Notes: a model not told the origin generated them from the sequence alone. Shown: positions 1 through 7,597, counted from the first letter of the stretch. The stretch is 64,000 bases of DNA from Cytobacillus luteolus (GCF_017873715.1 NZ_JAGGKM010000001.1:868001-932000), one strand, 5' to 3'. Program-made: numbers and translations.

Positions 1-1326
1 TAAACCTGGTTCTTCCATTGGTTGTTGTTTTTCTTCTTTTGTATATAATGTAATGATTACTTTTAAGTAATACGTTAAAGATAAAAACGTTCCTACCAGA
101 ATAAAAAAGGCAGCACTAACATAACCAGCTTCTAGAGCTGCTTCAACAATGAGCCATTTACTCATAAAGCCATTGAAGGGAGGCAAGCCGACGATTGCAA
201 GGGAAGCAACGACAAAAGTAAAAGAAAGTACCGGGAATTTATAACCTAGCCCTTTAATATCTTTTATATCAACAGCGCTTACACTATAAGAAAAAATACC
301 GGCAACGAAGAATAAAGTTCCTTTCATGATGGCGTGATTTAGAATATGAAAACTTCCGGCGATTAATCCACTTTCACTCCCTACAAAAAATCCGATAGTG
401 ATATACGCTATCTGAGCAATACTAGAATAGGCAAGAAGCCGGACTAAATTTGATTGCTGATAAGCTAAAGAATGAGCAATTAGAAATGTAATGACTCCCC
501 AGAAAACACCAATGTTTAACATTCCACTTTCTTTGAGAAAATCAATTCCAAAAATAATATATAAAACTCTGATTAATGCATATACAGCGGATTTCATCAC
601 CAATCCCGAAGATAAGACATTATAAGGGATAGGAGAATCTTCATAAGCATCTGGTAGCCAAGCATGGATAGGAATTAACCCTATCTTTATGCTATAACCA
701 AAAACAAAAAAGGCCATAAGTGTACTCTTTATCTTAAAAGGAATGTCTATAAAAGCTAGAGAGATTTCTGCCATGTTTAGAGTTCCAGTTAAATAGTAAG
801 TTAAAATGGTAGCGAGTAAGATAAAAAAGCTCCCCAATGTAGACGTTAGCAAATACTTAAAAGTACCTTCTATTCCTTTATCCGTATTTTTCAAAGCCGT
901 CAAAGCGATAGAGCTTAGAGAACTCACTTCCAAAAATACATACAGATTAAATAAATCAGTAGTAAGAACCATTCCTGCAATACCGGCTATCATTAAATAG
1001 GTAAAAATAAAATACGTGTGTTTATGAGTGATATTAATATATTTCAAGGAAAATATAATAACTGGCAAAAATAATAGTGCGATTATTAACAAAAACATGG
1101 TGGAAAAAGGATCTACCATTAAATTTATTCCCAAGCGGCCCCAACCACCAACACTATAAACGTTAGGGGAATCACTATTCTGGATAACTAAAATTAATAA
1201 AAAAAGATAAATGATCGCACTACCGGTTACGAGAGGGAAAAATATCTTTTTAAAATAATATTTAAATATTCCAAGAAAAAATGCGGTTAATAAAGGTAAG
1301 ATGATAACCCAGACAGCCGCTTCCAT
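1..1326 (-). CDS. mrpD: Mrp/Mbh-type antiporter subunit D (partial, runs off left edge)
   Basis: The minus strand is open from an ATG at 1326 to the window edge, 442 codons with no stop reached. The translation is a polytopic membrane protein of the proton-conducting transporter family (MrpD/NuoM/NuoN-like): it contains YLMIAGIAGMVLTTDLFNLY, then LEVSSLSSIAL, an IPIHAWLPDAYEDSPIP stretch and LLAYSSIAQIAY, all typical of antiporter-like subunits. Its role is probably proton/cation translocation within the multisubunit complex. It is the last gene visible in the minus-strand cluster and follows mrpC by 24 bp. It could also be an MbhH-like subunit, because the gene order resembles Mbh rather than classical Mrp operons. 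The family is clear; the precise subtype is not. Confidence 0.9.
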   Translation of the reverse strand, partial: MEAAVWVIILPLLTAFFLGIFKYYFKKIFFPLVTGSAIIYLFLLILVIQNSDSPNVYSVGGWGRLGINLMVDPFSTMFLLIIALLFLPVIIFSLKYINITHKHTYFIFTYLMIAGIAGMVLTTDLFNLYVFLEVSSLSSIALTALKNTDKGIEGTFKYLLTSTLGSFFILLATILTYYLTGTLNMAEISLAFIDIPFKIKSTLMAFFVFGYSIKIGLIPIHAWLPDAYEDSPIPYNVLSSGLVMKSAVYALIRVLYIIFGIDFLKESGMLNIGVFWGVITFLIAHSLAYQQSNLVRLLAYSSIAQIAYITIGFFVGSESGLIAGSFHILNHAIMKGTLFFVAGIFSYSVSAVDIKDIKGLGYKFPVLSFTFVVASLAIVGLPPFNGFMSKWLIVEAALEAGYVSAAFFILVGTFLSLTYYLKVIITLYTKEEKQQPMEEPGL

Positions 1327-1350
1327 TTATTAACCTCCCGAAACTAAAAA

Positions 1351-1686
1351 TTATCCTCTCAATTTTCTAATCTCATCAATGTTTAACGTTCCATATCTTT
1401 TATATAACTTAATTACCAAGGCTAGCATGACAGCTGTAACACTTCCCCCAATTACAATTGACGTTAGGGCCAGTGCCTGAGGAATTGGATCAACGACTGT
1501 ATCATATCCTTTGTCTAAAATAGGTGCAGTTCCACCCGGTTTATAACTGACGAGTATGAATAATAAAATCAAAGTAGATTCTACAATTGCAAATCCAATA
1601 GCAATTTTGATTAAATTTTTATGGAAGAGTATTGCATACATTCCTAGACAGAATAAAATAATTACAACAACAAATGGTATTTCCAC
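1351..1686 (-). CDS. mrpC: Na+/H+ antiporter subunit C (MnhC/NuoK-like)
   Basis: A 111-residue protein with three hydrophobic segments, the size and layout of MrpC/NuoK subunits. The segment LDKGYDTVVDPIPQALALTSIVIGG includes the conserved VDPIPQALxLTxIVI signature of this subunit family. It would sit in the membrane next to subunit D and help form the ion path. It starts 2 bp after the end of mrpB on the minus strand, so the two are surely co-transcribed. Family assignment is secure. Confidence 0.92.
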   Translation of the reverse strand: MEIPFVVVIILFCLGMYAILFHKNLIKIAIGFAIVESTLILLFILVSYKPGGTAPILDKGYDTVVDPIPQALALTSIVIGGSVTAVMLALVIKLYKRYGTLNIDEIRKLRG

Positions 1687-1688
1687 TA

Positions 1689-2417
1689 TTATTTCTCCTT
1701 AATTAAACTATTAAAAATGATAACCAGACCAGCTCCTACTTTTAGACCAATCATTAAATTTAAGTAAGGTATTAACCCGCCACTAATCAATTCTCCTGTA
1801 TTTCCCGGACCAAAATTAGCTTGTCCGTTTGCCAGAAAATTGCTTCCAGTCAGTACTCCTAATAATCCCAGTAAAATAAAACCTATCGCTCCTAGATCTT
1901 CTACTAACTTTGTTCTGGCAGGTTTGAATTTAAATTCAGAAACTTCAACACCATAGGTAATTGTCAGTAGAACCGGAATGATAGAAAGAACAACTCCTCC
2001 AACAAAACCTCCACCAGGACTTAGATGACCAAACAATATTAAATACGCTGCTAACACTGCTAAAAAAGGGAGTATCATTTTTATCGTTGTATCAACAATC
2101 ACAGTGAATTTAGTACTCTGCATTGTGGCTATGCTAACGGGAACCAGAAAAGCTAAAATAGAAGCAGCAGTTAATATCACAGTTGCTTCACCCAACGTAT
2201 CAAAAGCTCGGTAATCAAGTAGGACTGAAGCAACTAAATTTATCGCCCCTGTTTCTTGTACCCCTTCAGATATATAGTGTTCAGATAGATATCTTTTACC
2301 ATCGTTACCAAAATTATGTGTTTCAAAGAATATAAGTAATAAGAATAAGGCCAATGCTACAACAAGGCCTATTTTATAGACGTTTTTAAACAATTCATTT
2401 AAGCTACTACTCATCAT
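1689..2417 (-). CDS. mrpB: Na+/H+ antiporter subunit B with an N-terminal MbhE/MrpA-tail-like segment
   Basis: 242 residues, longer than a plain MrpB of about 140. The C-terminal part (about residue 105 onward) is an MnhB domain, with the segment LILFGHLSPGGGFVGGVV characteristic of MrpB. The N-terminal part carries NLVASVLLDYRAFDTLGEAT, which matches the C-terminal end of large MrpA proteins and the separate MbhE subunit of archaeal complexes. The gene therefore looks like an MbhE-MbhF type fusion. Its ATG overlaps the stop region of the upstream DUF4040 gene, as expected for translational coupling. Domain recognition is from memory of the families. Confidence 0.88.
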   Translation of the reverse strand: MMSSSLNELFKNVYKIGLVVALALFLLLIFFETHNFGNDGKRYLSEHYISEGVQETGAINLVASVLLDYRAFDTLGEATVILTAASILAFLVPVSIATMQSTKFTVIVDTTIKMILPFLAVLAAYLILFGHLSPGGGFVGGVVLSIIPVLLTITYGVEVSEFKFKPARTKLVEDLGAIGFILLGLLGVLTGSNFLANGQANFGPGNTGELISGGLIPYLNLMIGLKVGAGLVIIFNSLIKEK

Positions 2418-2649
2418 TCATACTCCGTTTTATGTATCGTAATAACAAAGAAAACAGTTGTTAAGCCAGCAGTCATTACCGCTTCAGCCAAAGCAACACC
2501 TGGAGCCTGTAGTATGACAAAAATTACGACTAGAATTGCACTAAATATGGGGATGGTAATAACTGAGGTTGATATATCTTTTGTAAAAACACAAAAAATG
2601 CGGTAATTAGTAAAAAAAGCATTAACAAATTAAGTAGTAGATCTATCAC
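2414..2649 (-). pseudogene. DUF4040 (MbhD/MrpA-like) subunit with a -1 frameshift
   Basis: Reading from a GTG at 2649, preceded by GAGG, the protein begins VIDLLLNLLMLFLLITAFFV and then hits a stop after about 40 codons. Shifting back one base just after a run of five T restores a continuous frame. That frame reads TKDISTSVITIPIFSAILVV and then LQAPGVALAEAVMTAG before ending next to mrpB. LQAPGVALAEA is the DUF4040 signature of MbhD and of the MrpA hydrogenase-like region. The restored product would have 78 residues. Since every neighbour is intact, this may be a recent mutation, a homopolymer sequencing error or a programmed -1 shift. The local sequence G TTT TTA resembles but does not match a canonical slippery heptamer. 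Confidence 0.72.
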
Positions 2650-2663
2650 GACTTTACCTCCAA

Positions 2664-3002
2664 TTACTTATCAATATCATTTTCTGAGATTGTTTCTGAT
2701 ACTAAATCAAAATTAGTTGAAAGACGGACTATAACATGAGTGGCTATCGGATTTGTGAGTAATAAAAAAGTGAGCATTATAATGAGTTTTAGAGAATCAA
2801 AGCTAATTCCTTCAACCAAGATACACCCGATTAAAACTGAAATACCCCCGGCGATCAGACATTTAGAGCCAGCATGTAACCGAGTATACAAATCAGGAAA
2901 ACGAATCATTCCAACAGCAGTACTTAACAAAAAATAACTACCTATTATGAAAAATACATAAGCAACTATTTGTATTAAAATAGTAATTAAATTAATCACC
3001 AA
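2664..3002 (-). CDS. mrpG: Na+/H+ antiporter subunit G
   Basis: 112 residues with three membrane segments. The stretch GMIRFPDLYTRLHAGSKC is the classic MnhG/MrpG/PhaG signature (RxPDxYTRxHA). It overlaps the end of mrpF by 11 bp, so translation is coupled. In Mrp complexes subunits E, F and G form a membrane module needed for assembly. The C-terminal tail after the last membrane segment is acidic. Assignment is secure. Confidence 0.93.
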   Translation of the reverse strand: MVINLITILIQIVAYVFFIIGSYFLLSTAVGMIRFPDLYTRLHAGSKCLIAGGISVLIGCILVEGISFDSLKLIIMLTFLLLTNPIATHVIVRLSTNFDLVSETISENDIDK

Positions 3003-3264
3003 TTCCTCCTTCCTCTGGTTTTCTTAAATATTTAGCCATAATTAATACAACGATAAATAATAAAGCCCCATAAACTAAAGCCACATCAATAAAAATTTTC
3101 CTATCGAAATAATAACTTAATAAAACTAAAACTAATAAAAACATGACACCTATTGTATTCATAGCAACGATTCTATCAGGTAAACTAGGACCTTTAATGA
3201 CCCTATAAAAAGTTAATAAAGCAAATAACACAATAGCTAGTATTAAATAGAGCACTACGATCAC
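2992..3264 (-). CDS. mrpF: Na+/H+ antiporter subunit F
   Basis: A 90-residue hydrophobic protein with three membrane segments, the usual length of MrpF/PhaF. The motif KGPSLPDRIVAMNTIGVM matches the conserved GPSxxDRIxAxxTIG region of the family. It lies 24 bp after mrpE and overlaps mrpG by 11 bp. It acts in the membrane as part of the E-F-G module of the antiporter. Assignment is secure. Confidence 0.93.
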   Translation of the reverse strand: MIVVLYLILAIVLFALLTFYRVIKGPSLPDRIVAMNTIGVMFLLVLVLLSYYFDRKIFIDVALVYGALLFIVVLIMAKYLRKPEEGGIGD

Positions 3265-3288
3265 ACTCCAAATTCAGTAAATGAGGAA

Positions 3289-3810
3289 TTAATCAACTAT
3301 TTTAGCTATTAACTTCTCATGTTTATGGATAACTGCTTTCTTTGTTTCTGCTTCATTGTCACTGTGAACATCTATCCAGTGAATAGTATAGTTTTTAGTT
3401 GAGATATCGATATCCATTGCCAGAGACCCTTGAGGTATCGTGATAAAATTGACTGAAATTGCAGTACTGCTTCCATTTTTATGAGATGTTTTTACTCTTT
3501 CGATTCGGGGAGAAAATGAAGGCTTAATTGCAAATGCTTGTATGGATACTCTGACTGCAGATAAAAATACATCAAATATATGAGCACAGATCACTAAAAG
3601 TATGTAATATGCTTTAATAAAAAGTCCTTTCATCCCAAATTTCATTTGTACTGACCCAAACACAATATCTGCCATCATTAGCGCTATAATAGAGCAAATA
3701 ATCGTACCCAACAAAAATACCTCGATATTAATCCGGCCTGCAAAAACAAACCATAAAGCCAATGTTAGAATAAATAATACTAATTTTTTCTTCAAATTGA
3801 AGTACCTCAC
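3289..3810 (-). CDS. mrpE: Na+/H+ antiporter subunit E
   Basis: 173 residues: two or three N-terminal membrane segments and a soluble C-terminal domain. VNFITIPQGSLAMDI corresponds to the conserved region in MrpE where TPGT is usual, and HWIDV to the following strand. It is the first gene of the visible minus-strand cluster, so the cluster reads E-F-G-DUF4040-B-C-D. That order matches archaeal Mbh modules and group 2 Mrp operons rather than the A-to-G order of the classical Bacillus operon. The promoter should lie between 3811 and about 3900, but I could not pick a convincing one. Confidence 0.92.
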   Translation of the reverse strand: MRYFNLKKKLVLFILTLALWFVFAGRINIEVFLLGTIICSIIALMMADIVFGSVQMKFGMKGLFIKAYYILLVICAHIFDVFLSAVRVSIQAFAIKPSFSPRIERVKTSHKNGSSTAISVNFITIPQGSLAMDIDISTKNYTIHWIDVHSDNEAETKKAVIHKHEKLIAKIVD

Positions 3811-4130
3811 TTTACATTCCAGTAATGGTAAACGAATACAGTAGTTCTTATTATCACCATAGGGTTCGTTATTATTATTAAAAATGACCTAAGTTTGATA
3901 CAGAGGGACGGTTCTCATGTTTCTTTCGTTTTGCTAAACGAAAGAAACATAAGGTCCGTCCCAGTGTTTCTCCAGTGTTTCTGGGTGATTGAGTCTGACA
4001 CAAATGATTCACATACTAATGAACAGATTGTGAAAGTATTGCTAAAGTTATTGTGAAATATTTCACAAAGTAATAAATTAAAAACATAGAGATAAAACAA
4101 ATTACTTTTTTAATAAGTAGAGGAGTTAAT
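3811..4130. other. Intergenic stretch between mrpE and the MFS gene
   Basis: 320 bp without a convincing gene, between divergent units. It contains the first copy of the dispersed hairpin repeat (3901-3970) with a short extra copy of its tail, CCAGTGTTTCT, just downstream. The rest is AT-rich. A 61-codon minus-strand frame here crosses the hairpin, has no family features and is not called. Confidence 0.7.
3901..3970 (+). repeat. Dispersed hairpin repeat, copy 1
   Basis: A long imperfect palindrome. It starts CAGAGGGACGG, has a perfect inner stem GTTTCTTTCGTTT/AAACGAAAGAAAC around TGCT, and ends GGTCCGTCCCAGTGTTTC. Six relatives lie between 5.6 and 16.4 kb in the same orientation. No reading frame inside; looks like a non-autonomous, MITE- or REP-like element. 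Confidence 0.9.
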
Positions 4131-5504
4131 GTGGTGAACAAACTTCCCTTTATTCTCTGCCCAACATACTCCTCTACATCTTATAAAAGTAAAGAAACTA
4201 GAGAGTGGGTTGAGAGCATGATTACTAACAAGAACCGGTGGTTAATTGCAATATCTGCTATAGCCATCCATTTATCTATTGGTTCTACTTACGCTTACAG
4301 TGTATATTCAAAACCAATTGGTGAATCTATAGGTTGGAAAGCTACAGAAGTATCCTTAGCATTTACTATTGCTATTGCATTTTTAGGTTTATCAGCTGCA
4401 ACTTTTGGACGAATGGTTGAAAGAATAGGCCCTAGAAAGTCTGCCATGATAGCAGCTGTTTTATTTAGCACAGGGCAAGTTGGAGCGGGGTTTGCTGTTT
4501 CTATCGAGTCATTACCTCTATTTCTAATTATGTATGGTGTAGTTGGCGGTATCGGATTAGGGATTGGTTATATTTCACCTGTATCTACCTTAGTAAAATG
4601 GTTTCCAGATCGAAGAGGGTTAGCAACAGGAATGGCGGTATTTGGATTTGGAGCAGGGGCACTCGTAACGAGCCCTATTGCAGCCAGGTTAATTGAAAGT
4701 GTAGGAGTCCATACTACTTTTTATATCTTGGGAACATGTTACTTTATACTTATGTTATCTGGTGCCTCTTATATTACAAGACCTCCACAGGGATGGGCAC
4801 CTAAAGTTCAGGCTACGATAAAAGAGAGTAACACAAAGAAACCAAAAGAAGACTTAGCTCAATTAACAGCAAATGAAGCAATAAAAACAAAACGATTTTG
4901 GCTTCTTTGGGGAATGATTTTTATTAACATTAGCTCCGGTATTATGATTATCTCGGTAGCTTCTCCTTTATCCCAAGAAATGGTTGGACTCAATGTAGCA
5001 GCTGCAGCCTCTATGGTTGGACTTATGGGTATCTTTAATGGTGGGGGAAGAATTGGATGGTCAAGTGCATCTGATTATATTCAACGTCCTACAGTATTTT
5101 TAATCTTTTTCTCTATTCAAATTTTCGCCTTTTTAACCTTGCCACATGTAACAAACGTTATATTATTTCAGATTTTAATTTTTAGCATTATGACAGTTTA
5201 CGGCGGTGGATTTGCTACCCTTCCAGCTTTTATAGGAGACATGTTTGGTACGAAGGAGCTTGGTGCAATACACGGATATATTTTAACAGCTTGGTCTTTA
5301 GCTGGAGTTGTCGGACCAATTGTCGTGTCTTATATTCATGATTCAACCGGAACTTACACCCCAGCCTTTTTAGTCTTTACGTTATTGTTAGTCGTTGCCC
5401 TTTTTCTAACTATATTAATAAGATACGATATTCAAAAGATAAAACATCATAAAAAAATTAAGGAACTGAATGTTGTCGCTCAGTACAACGATACTATGCA
5501 TTAG
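4131..5504 (+). CDS. MFS transporter, oxalate/formate antiporter (OFA) type
   Basis: 457 residues with about 12 membrane segments. The first helix carries STYAYSVYSKPI, typical of the OFA family. GWKATEVSLAFTIAIAF and RIGPRKSAM (an A-type loop) follow, and later WFPDRRGLATGMAVFGFGAGA, a second family hallmark. The family exchanges small carboxylates such as oxalate and formate; the substrate here cannot be read. The start chosen is GTG 4131, behind AGAGGAG at 4119-4125. This adds about 29 polar residues before the first helix, so the internal ATG at 4218 is an alternative. Monocistronic; a hairpin follows at 5529. Confidence 0.87.
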   Translation: MVNKLPFILCPTYSSTSYKSKETREWVESMITNKNRWLIAISAIAIHLSIGSTYAYSVYSKPIGESIGWKATEVSLAFTIAIAFLGLSAATFGRMVERIGPRKSAMIAAVLFSTGQVGAGFAVSIESLPLFLIMYGVVGGIGLGIGYISPVSTLVKWFPDRRGLATGMAVFGFGAGALVTSPIAARLIESVGVHTTFYILGTCYFILMLSGASYITRPPQGWAPKVQATIKESNTKKPKEDLAQLTANEAIKTKRFWLLWGMIFINISSGIMIISVASPLSQEMVGLNVAAAASMVGLMGIFNGGGRIGWSSASDYIQRPTVFLIFFSIQIFAFLTLPHVTNVILFQILIFSIMTVYGGGFATLPAFIGDMFGTKELGAIHGYILTAWSLAGVVGPIVVSYIHDSTGTYTPAFLVFTLLLVVALFLTILIRYDIQKIKHHKKIKELNVVAQYNDTMH

Positions 5505-5528
5505 ATAATAAATTCTGCAGAAGACGAA

Positions 5529-5565
5529 AAGCCTAATCCTCGGTAAAATATTGAGGATTAGGCTT
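5529..5565 (+). terminator. Terminator after the OFA transporter gene
   Basis: A 13-bp perfect stem AAGCCTAATCCTC/GAGGATTAGGCTT with an 11-base loop, 25 bp after the stop codon, followed by a mixed T-rich tail. Confidence 0.75.
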
Positions 5566-5613
5566 GTTCATTTCAATAATCTATATGCTTTTAAATTGGT
5601 AGTTTGATGAAAT

Positions 5614-5682
5614 AGAGGGGCGGATCTCGTGTTTCTTGCGTTTAACTAAACGAAGCAAACACAAGGTCCGTCCCAGTGTTTT
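5614..5682 (+). repeat. Dispersed hairpin repeat, copy 2
   Basis: Starts AGAGGGGCGGATCTCGTGTT and ends GGTCCGTCCCAGTGTTTT; the central stem (GTTTCTTGCGTTT/AAACGAAGCAAAC) is slightly degenerate. Same orientation as copy 1. Confidence 0.88.
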
Positions 5683-5764
5683 CCAAGTAAATCTTTTCAC
5701 ATGTATTGATGAGATGTATGATAGAAATAGTTGGTTAAAGTAAGGATTAAGGTAGGTGAGAGAT

Positions 5765-5998
5765 TTGAAAGTCTTGACATTAGATTTGATAGATAATTCT
5801 ATTTTATGTAATCGAGCGAAGGCAGATGAAACAATAAAACTAACATCTACTAACACCCGAAGAAAAAAATCACGCACTAGGTCAAAAGGAGAAGTTGTAG
5901 CACTAAATGAAATTTCAATCTCTAGATGGAAAAAGGCAGTTGAGTCAGGGAAAATAGTATCATTAGGAGAGAGGGTATTCTACTATGATTACAATTAA
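5765..5998 (+). CDS. Small basic protein, partner of a nucleotidyltransferase-fold protein
   Basis: 77 residues from a TTG at 5765, with GGTGAG just upstream; a GTG at 5756 is an alternative. No known family recognised. The N-terminal half begins LKVLTLDLIDNSI. The middle is strongly basic (TRRKKSRTRSKGE). The C-terminal part ALNEISISRWKKAVESGKIV followed by FYYDYN is almost the same as in the protein at 6654-6890. The gene overlaps the downstream nucleotidyltransferase-like gene by 14 bp, so the two are translationally coupled. A basic small protein coupled to an NTase-fold protein recalls AbiE/MNT-type toxin-antitoxin pairs, but that role is inference. Confidence 0.6.
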   Translation: MKVLTLDLIDNSILCNRAKADETIKLTSTNTRRKKSRTRSKGEVVALNEISISRWKKAVESGKIVSLGERVFYYDYN

Positions 5999-6554
5999 TG
6001 ACTTAGCAAAAGAACTCGAAATGATTAAAAGTAAACCGAAATTTCAAAAAATGATAGAATTTGCATCTTTGCTCACTGAATATTTTGAAGGGCAGGGAAT
6101 TAAACCTATTATTGTTGGTGGTTTTTCAGTTGAAATATATACACGGAATGACTACACAACGCATGTTATAGATTTTGTAAGTGATGGTTGGGAAGAATTC
6201 AATAAGGTTCTTACAAAATTAGGTTTTACAAAAGTATCAAGGCAATGGTATCACACAGATTTAGAAATCGCAGTAGAGGTACCTGCTAGTTTTTTAGAAG
6301 GTAGTTATGAAAAAGTCATTGAGTTACAACTACCAAATAAACGTAAGGTTTTTGTGATTGGTATTGAGGATATTATTATTCACAGGTTAGAAGGAATTAC
6401 TAATAAGCGTTACCCGAAGGATGATGAGGATTACGAGTGGGCAATGAGAATGTTTTTAATTCATCAAGATGATAATATTGATATGAATTATCTTATAGAA
6501 CAATCTAAACGTACTAAAACTTTTAATTTCATAAAAGAATGGTTAAACGAGTAG
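5985..6554 (+). CDS. Nucleotidyltransferase-fold protein (AbiEii/MNT-like, DUF6036-like)
   Basis: 189 residues. Around residue 40 it has PIIVGGFSVEIYT, the glycine motif that opens the nucleotidyltransferase fold of MNT/AbiEii proteins. THVIDFVSDG follows where the family usually has an aspartate pair (D-x-D). Here the second Asp is present but the first position is Val (codon GTT), so catalysis may be impaired or use another residue. The segment FVIGIEDIIIHRLEG then matches the conserved VxxxEdlilhKL helix of such proteins. It is coupled by a 14-bp overlap to a small basic protein. The likely activity is transfer of a nucleotide, perhaps as a toxin or defence factor; this is inference. A terminator overlaps its stop codon. 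Confidence 0.68.
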   Translation: MITINDLAKELEMIKSKPKFQKMIEFASLLTEYFEGQGIKPIIVGGFSVEIYTRNDYTTHVIDFVSDGWEEFNKVLTKLGFTKVSRQWYHTDLEIAVEVPASFLEGSYEKVIELQLPNKRKVFVIGIEDIIIHRLEGITNKRYPKDDEDYEWAMRMFLIHQDDNIDMNYLIEQSKRTKTFNFIKEWLNE

Positions 6555-6579
6555 AATTCAAAGTTATACTCGTTTTTTT
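6547..6579 (+). terminator. Terminator overlapping the NTase stop codon
   Basis: ACGAGT/ACTCGT stem with the TAG stop inside the left arm, followed by seven T. Confidence 0.7.
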
Positions 6580-6653
6580 GTTCTTATCGTAACGAACATT
6601 TCATAAAATCTACCATACTTGTCAAAACTGTTGATAGGTTTGGAGTGGTGAAC

Positions 6654-6890
6654 GTGAAAAAGATGAAGTTAGACGAATTAAGTCATTATATTGACTGCAA
6701 GCGAAAAAGTGTAAACGATAAAATTATAAATAATAGAAGTACTGAGCGTATAAAACGAAGTAGAAGCAGAAGTCTCGGCGAACGAGAGGCACTTAATCAA
6801 ATCTCAATTAGTAGATGGAAAAAGGCAATTGAAAAGGGGACTGTTAGAAAAATTGGTGATAGGATCTGGTATTACGACTACGATGGGTAA
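6654..6890 (+). CDS. Orphan paralog of the small basic protein at 5765
   Basis: 78 residues from GTG 6654, with GGAG eight bases upstream. Earlier GTGs at 6645 and 6648 lack a ribosome site. It aligns with the protein at 5765-5998: IKRSRSRSLGEREALNQIS against the same region there, then SRWKKAIEKGTV, then WYYDYDG. It has no nucleotidyltransferase gene after it; a hairpin repeat begins at the stop codon instead. A copy of the first half of the pair without the second would fit an antitoxin-like or regulatory role, but no function is established. Confidence 0.55.
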   Translation: MKKMKLDELSHYIDCKRKSVNDKIINNRSTERIKRSRSRSLGEREALNQISISRWKKAIEKGTVRKIGDRIWYYDYDG

Positions 6891-6972
6891 ACAGAGGGGT
6901 AAACAGAGGGACGGATCTCATGTTTCATTCGTTTCGCTAAACGAAGCAAACATAAGGTCCGTCCCAGTGTTT
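6888..6972 (+). repeat. Dispersed hairpin repeat, copy 3, with duplicated end
   Basis: The element (6904-6972) is close to the consensus: CAGAGGGACGGATCTCATG, stem around TTCGCTAA, end GGTCCGTCCCAGTGTTTT. Its leading end is duplicated: TAAACAGAGGGG at 6888-6899 is repeated as TAAACAGAGGGA at 6900-6911. The first copy provides the stop codon of the small gene. Confidence 0.88.
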
Positions 6973-6995
6973 TTCTTGGTAAATTGTTTTATAGC

Positions 6996-7508
6996 TTACC
7001 TAATATCCATTCCAGCCACGGTCTTTCTTAACTTCTTTAATGCCTCACGTCTCCATGTTTTAACTGCATCCTCAGTTACTCCGTGTTCAAGGGCAATGTC
7101 TTTGATTTTCTTATCTTCTATGATTTTTCCGATAACCCATTTTCGTTGATTTTCTGTAAGGTCGAAGCAGTAGGTGGTTAGAATATCTTCCTCTGGTTTG
7201 ATTTCTGAACTCTCATCATATGCGGCATCTAGTTGCTCTTCGTGTTCTGTAGGTTGGTAGCGAGTGTAAAATTGATTTTCCTTCGTGAGGCTGCTTAAGA
7301 CTCTTCCTCTTATAATCGAAAAAGCAAATGTTGAGAAAGCACCTTTTTCCGGATTGTAACGAGACTGTGCCTCCCATAGTCCAACAAGTCCCACTTGGTA
7401 ATACACTTCATGATCCTTATAAATATGGAGTGTCTTTAAAACATGCAAAATAAGAGGCCTGTGAACTTCAACTAATTCATCAAAAGACATTTTCTGAATG
7501 TCCAACAT
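6996..7508 (-). CDS. Sigma-70 family RNA polymerase sigma factor
   Basis: 170 residues. Region 2 is clear near residues 30-75 (VYYQVGLVGLWEAQSRYNP, then FSTFAFSIIRGRVLSSL). Region 4 lies near residues 115-165 (LTENQRKWV, IKDIALEHGVTEDAVKTWRR), with a recognition helix EDAVKTWRREALKKLRK. It would direct core RNA polymerase to an alternative promoter set. No anti-sigma gene is adjacent, so control is probably transcriptional or by an unlinked factor. The start ATG 7508 has AGGGAAG upstream. About 90 bp upstream of the start lies a 125-bp element that also occurs upstream of the gene at 13389. Confidence 0.88.
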   Translation of the reverse strand: MLDIQKMSFDELVEVHRPLILHVLKTLHIYKDHEVYYQVGLVGLWEAQSRYNPEKGAFSTFAFSIIRGRVLSSLTKENQFYTRYQPTEHEEQLDAAYDESSEIKPEEDILTTYCFDLTENQRKWVIGKIIEDKKIKDIALEHGVTEDAVKTWRREALKKLRKTVAGMDIR

Positions 7509-7597
7509 AGATCTTCCCTAAAGGAAGCGCGCTTACCATGTATTCCGCCGGTAGCTATACAATAATTCAAATCCTACTAATCTATCCAACTGGTAAA

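Noticed and set aside
3915-4100. 61-residue minus-strand frame upstream of the OFA transporter gene
   Set aside because: Overlaps the hairpin repeat and its composition is not protein-like.
5581-5877. 98-residue minus-strand frame over hairpin copy 2
   Set aside because: Lies antisense to the repeat and to the start of the small basic gene; no family features.
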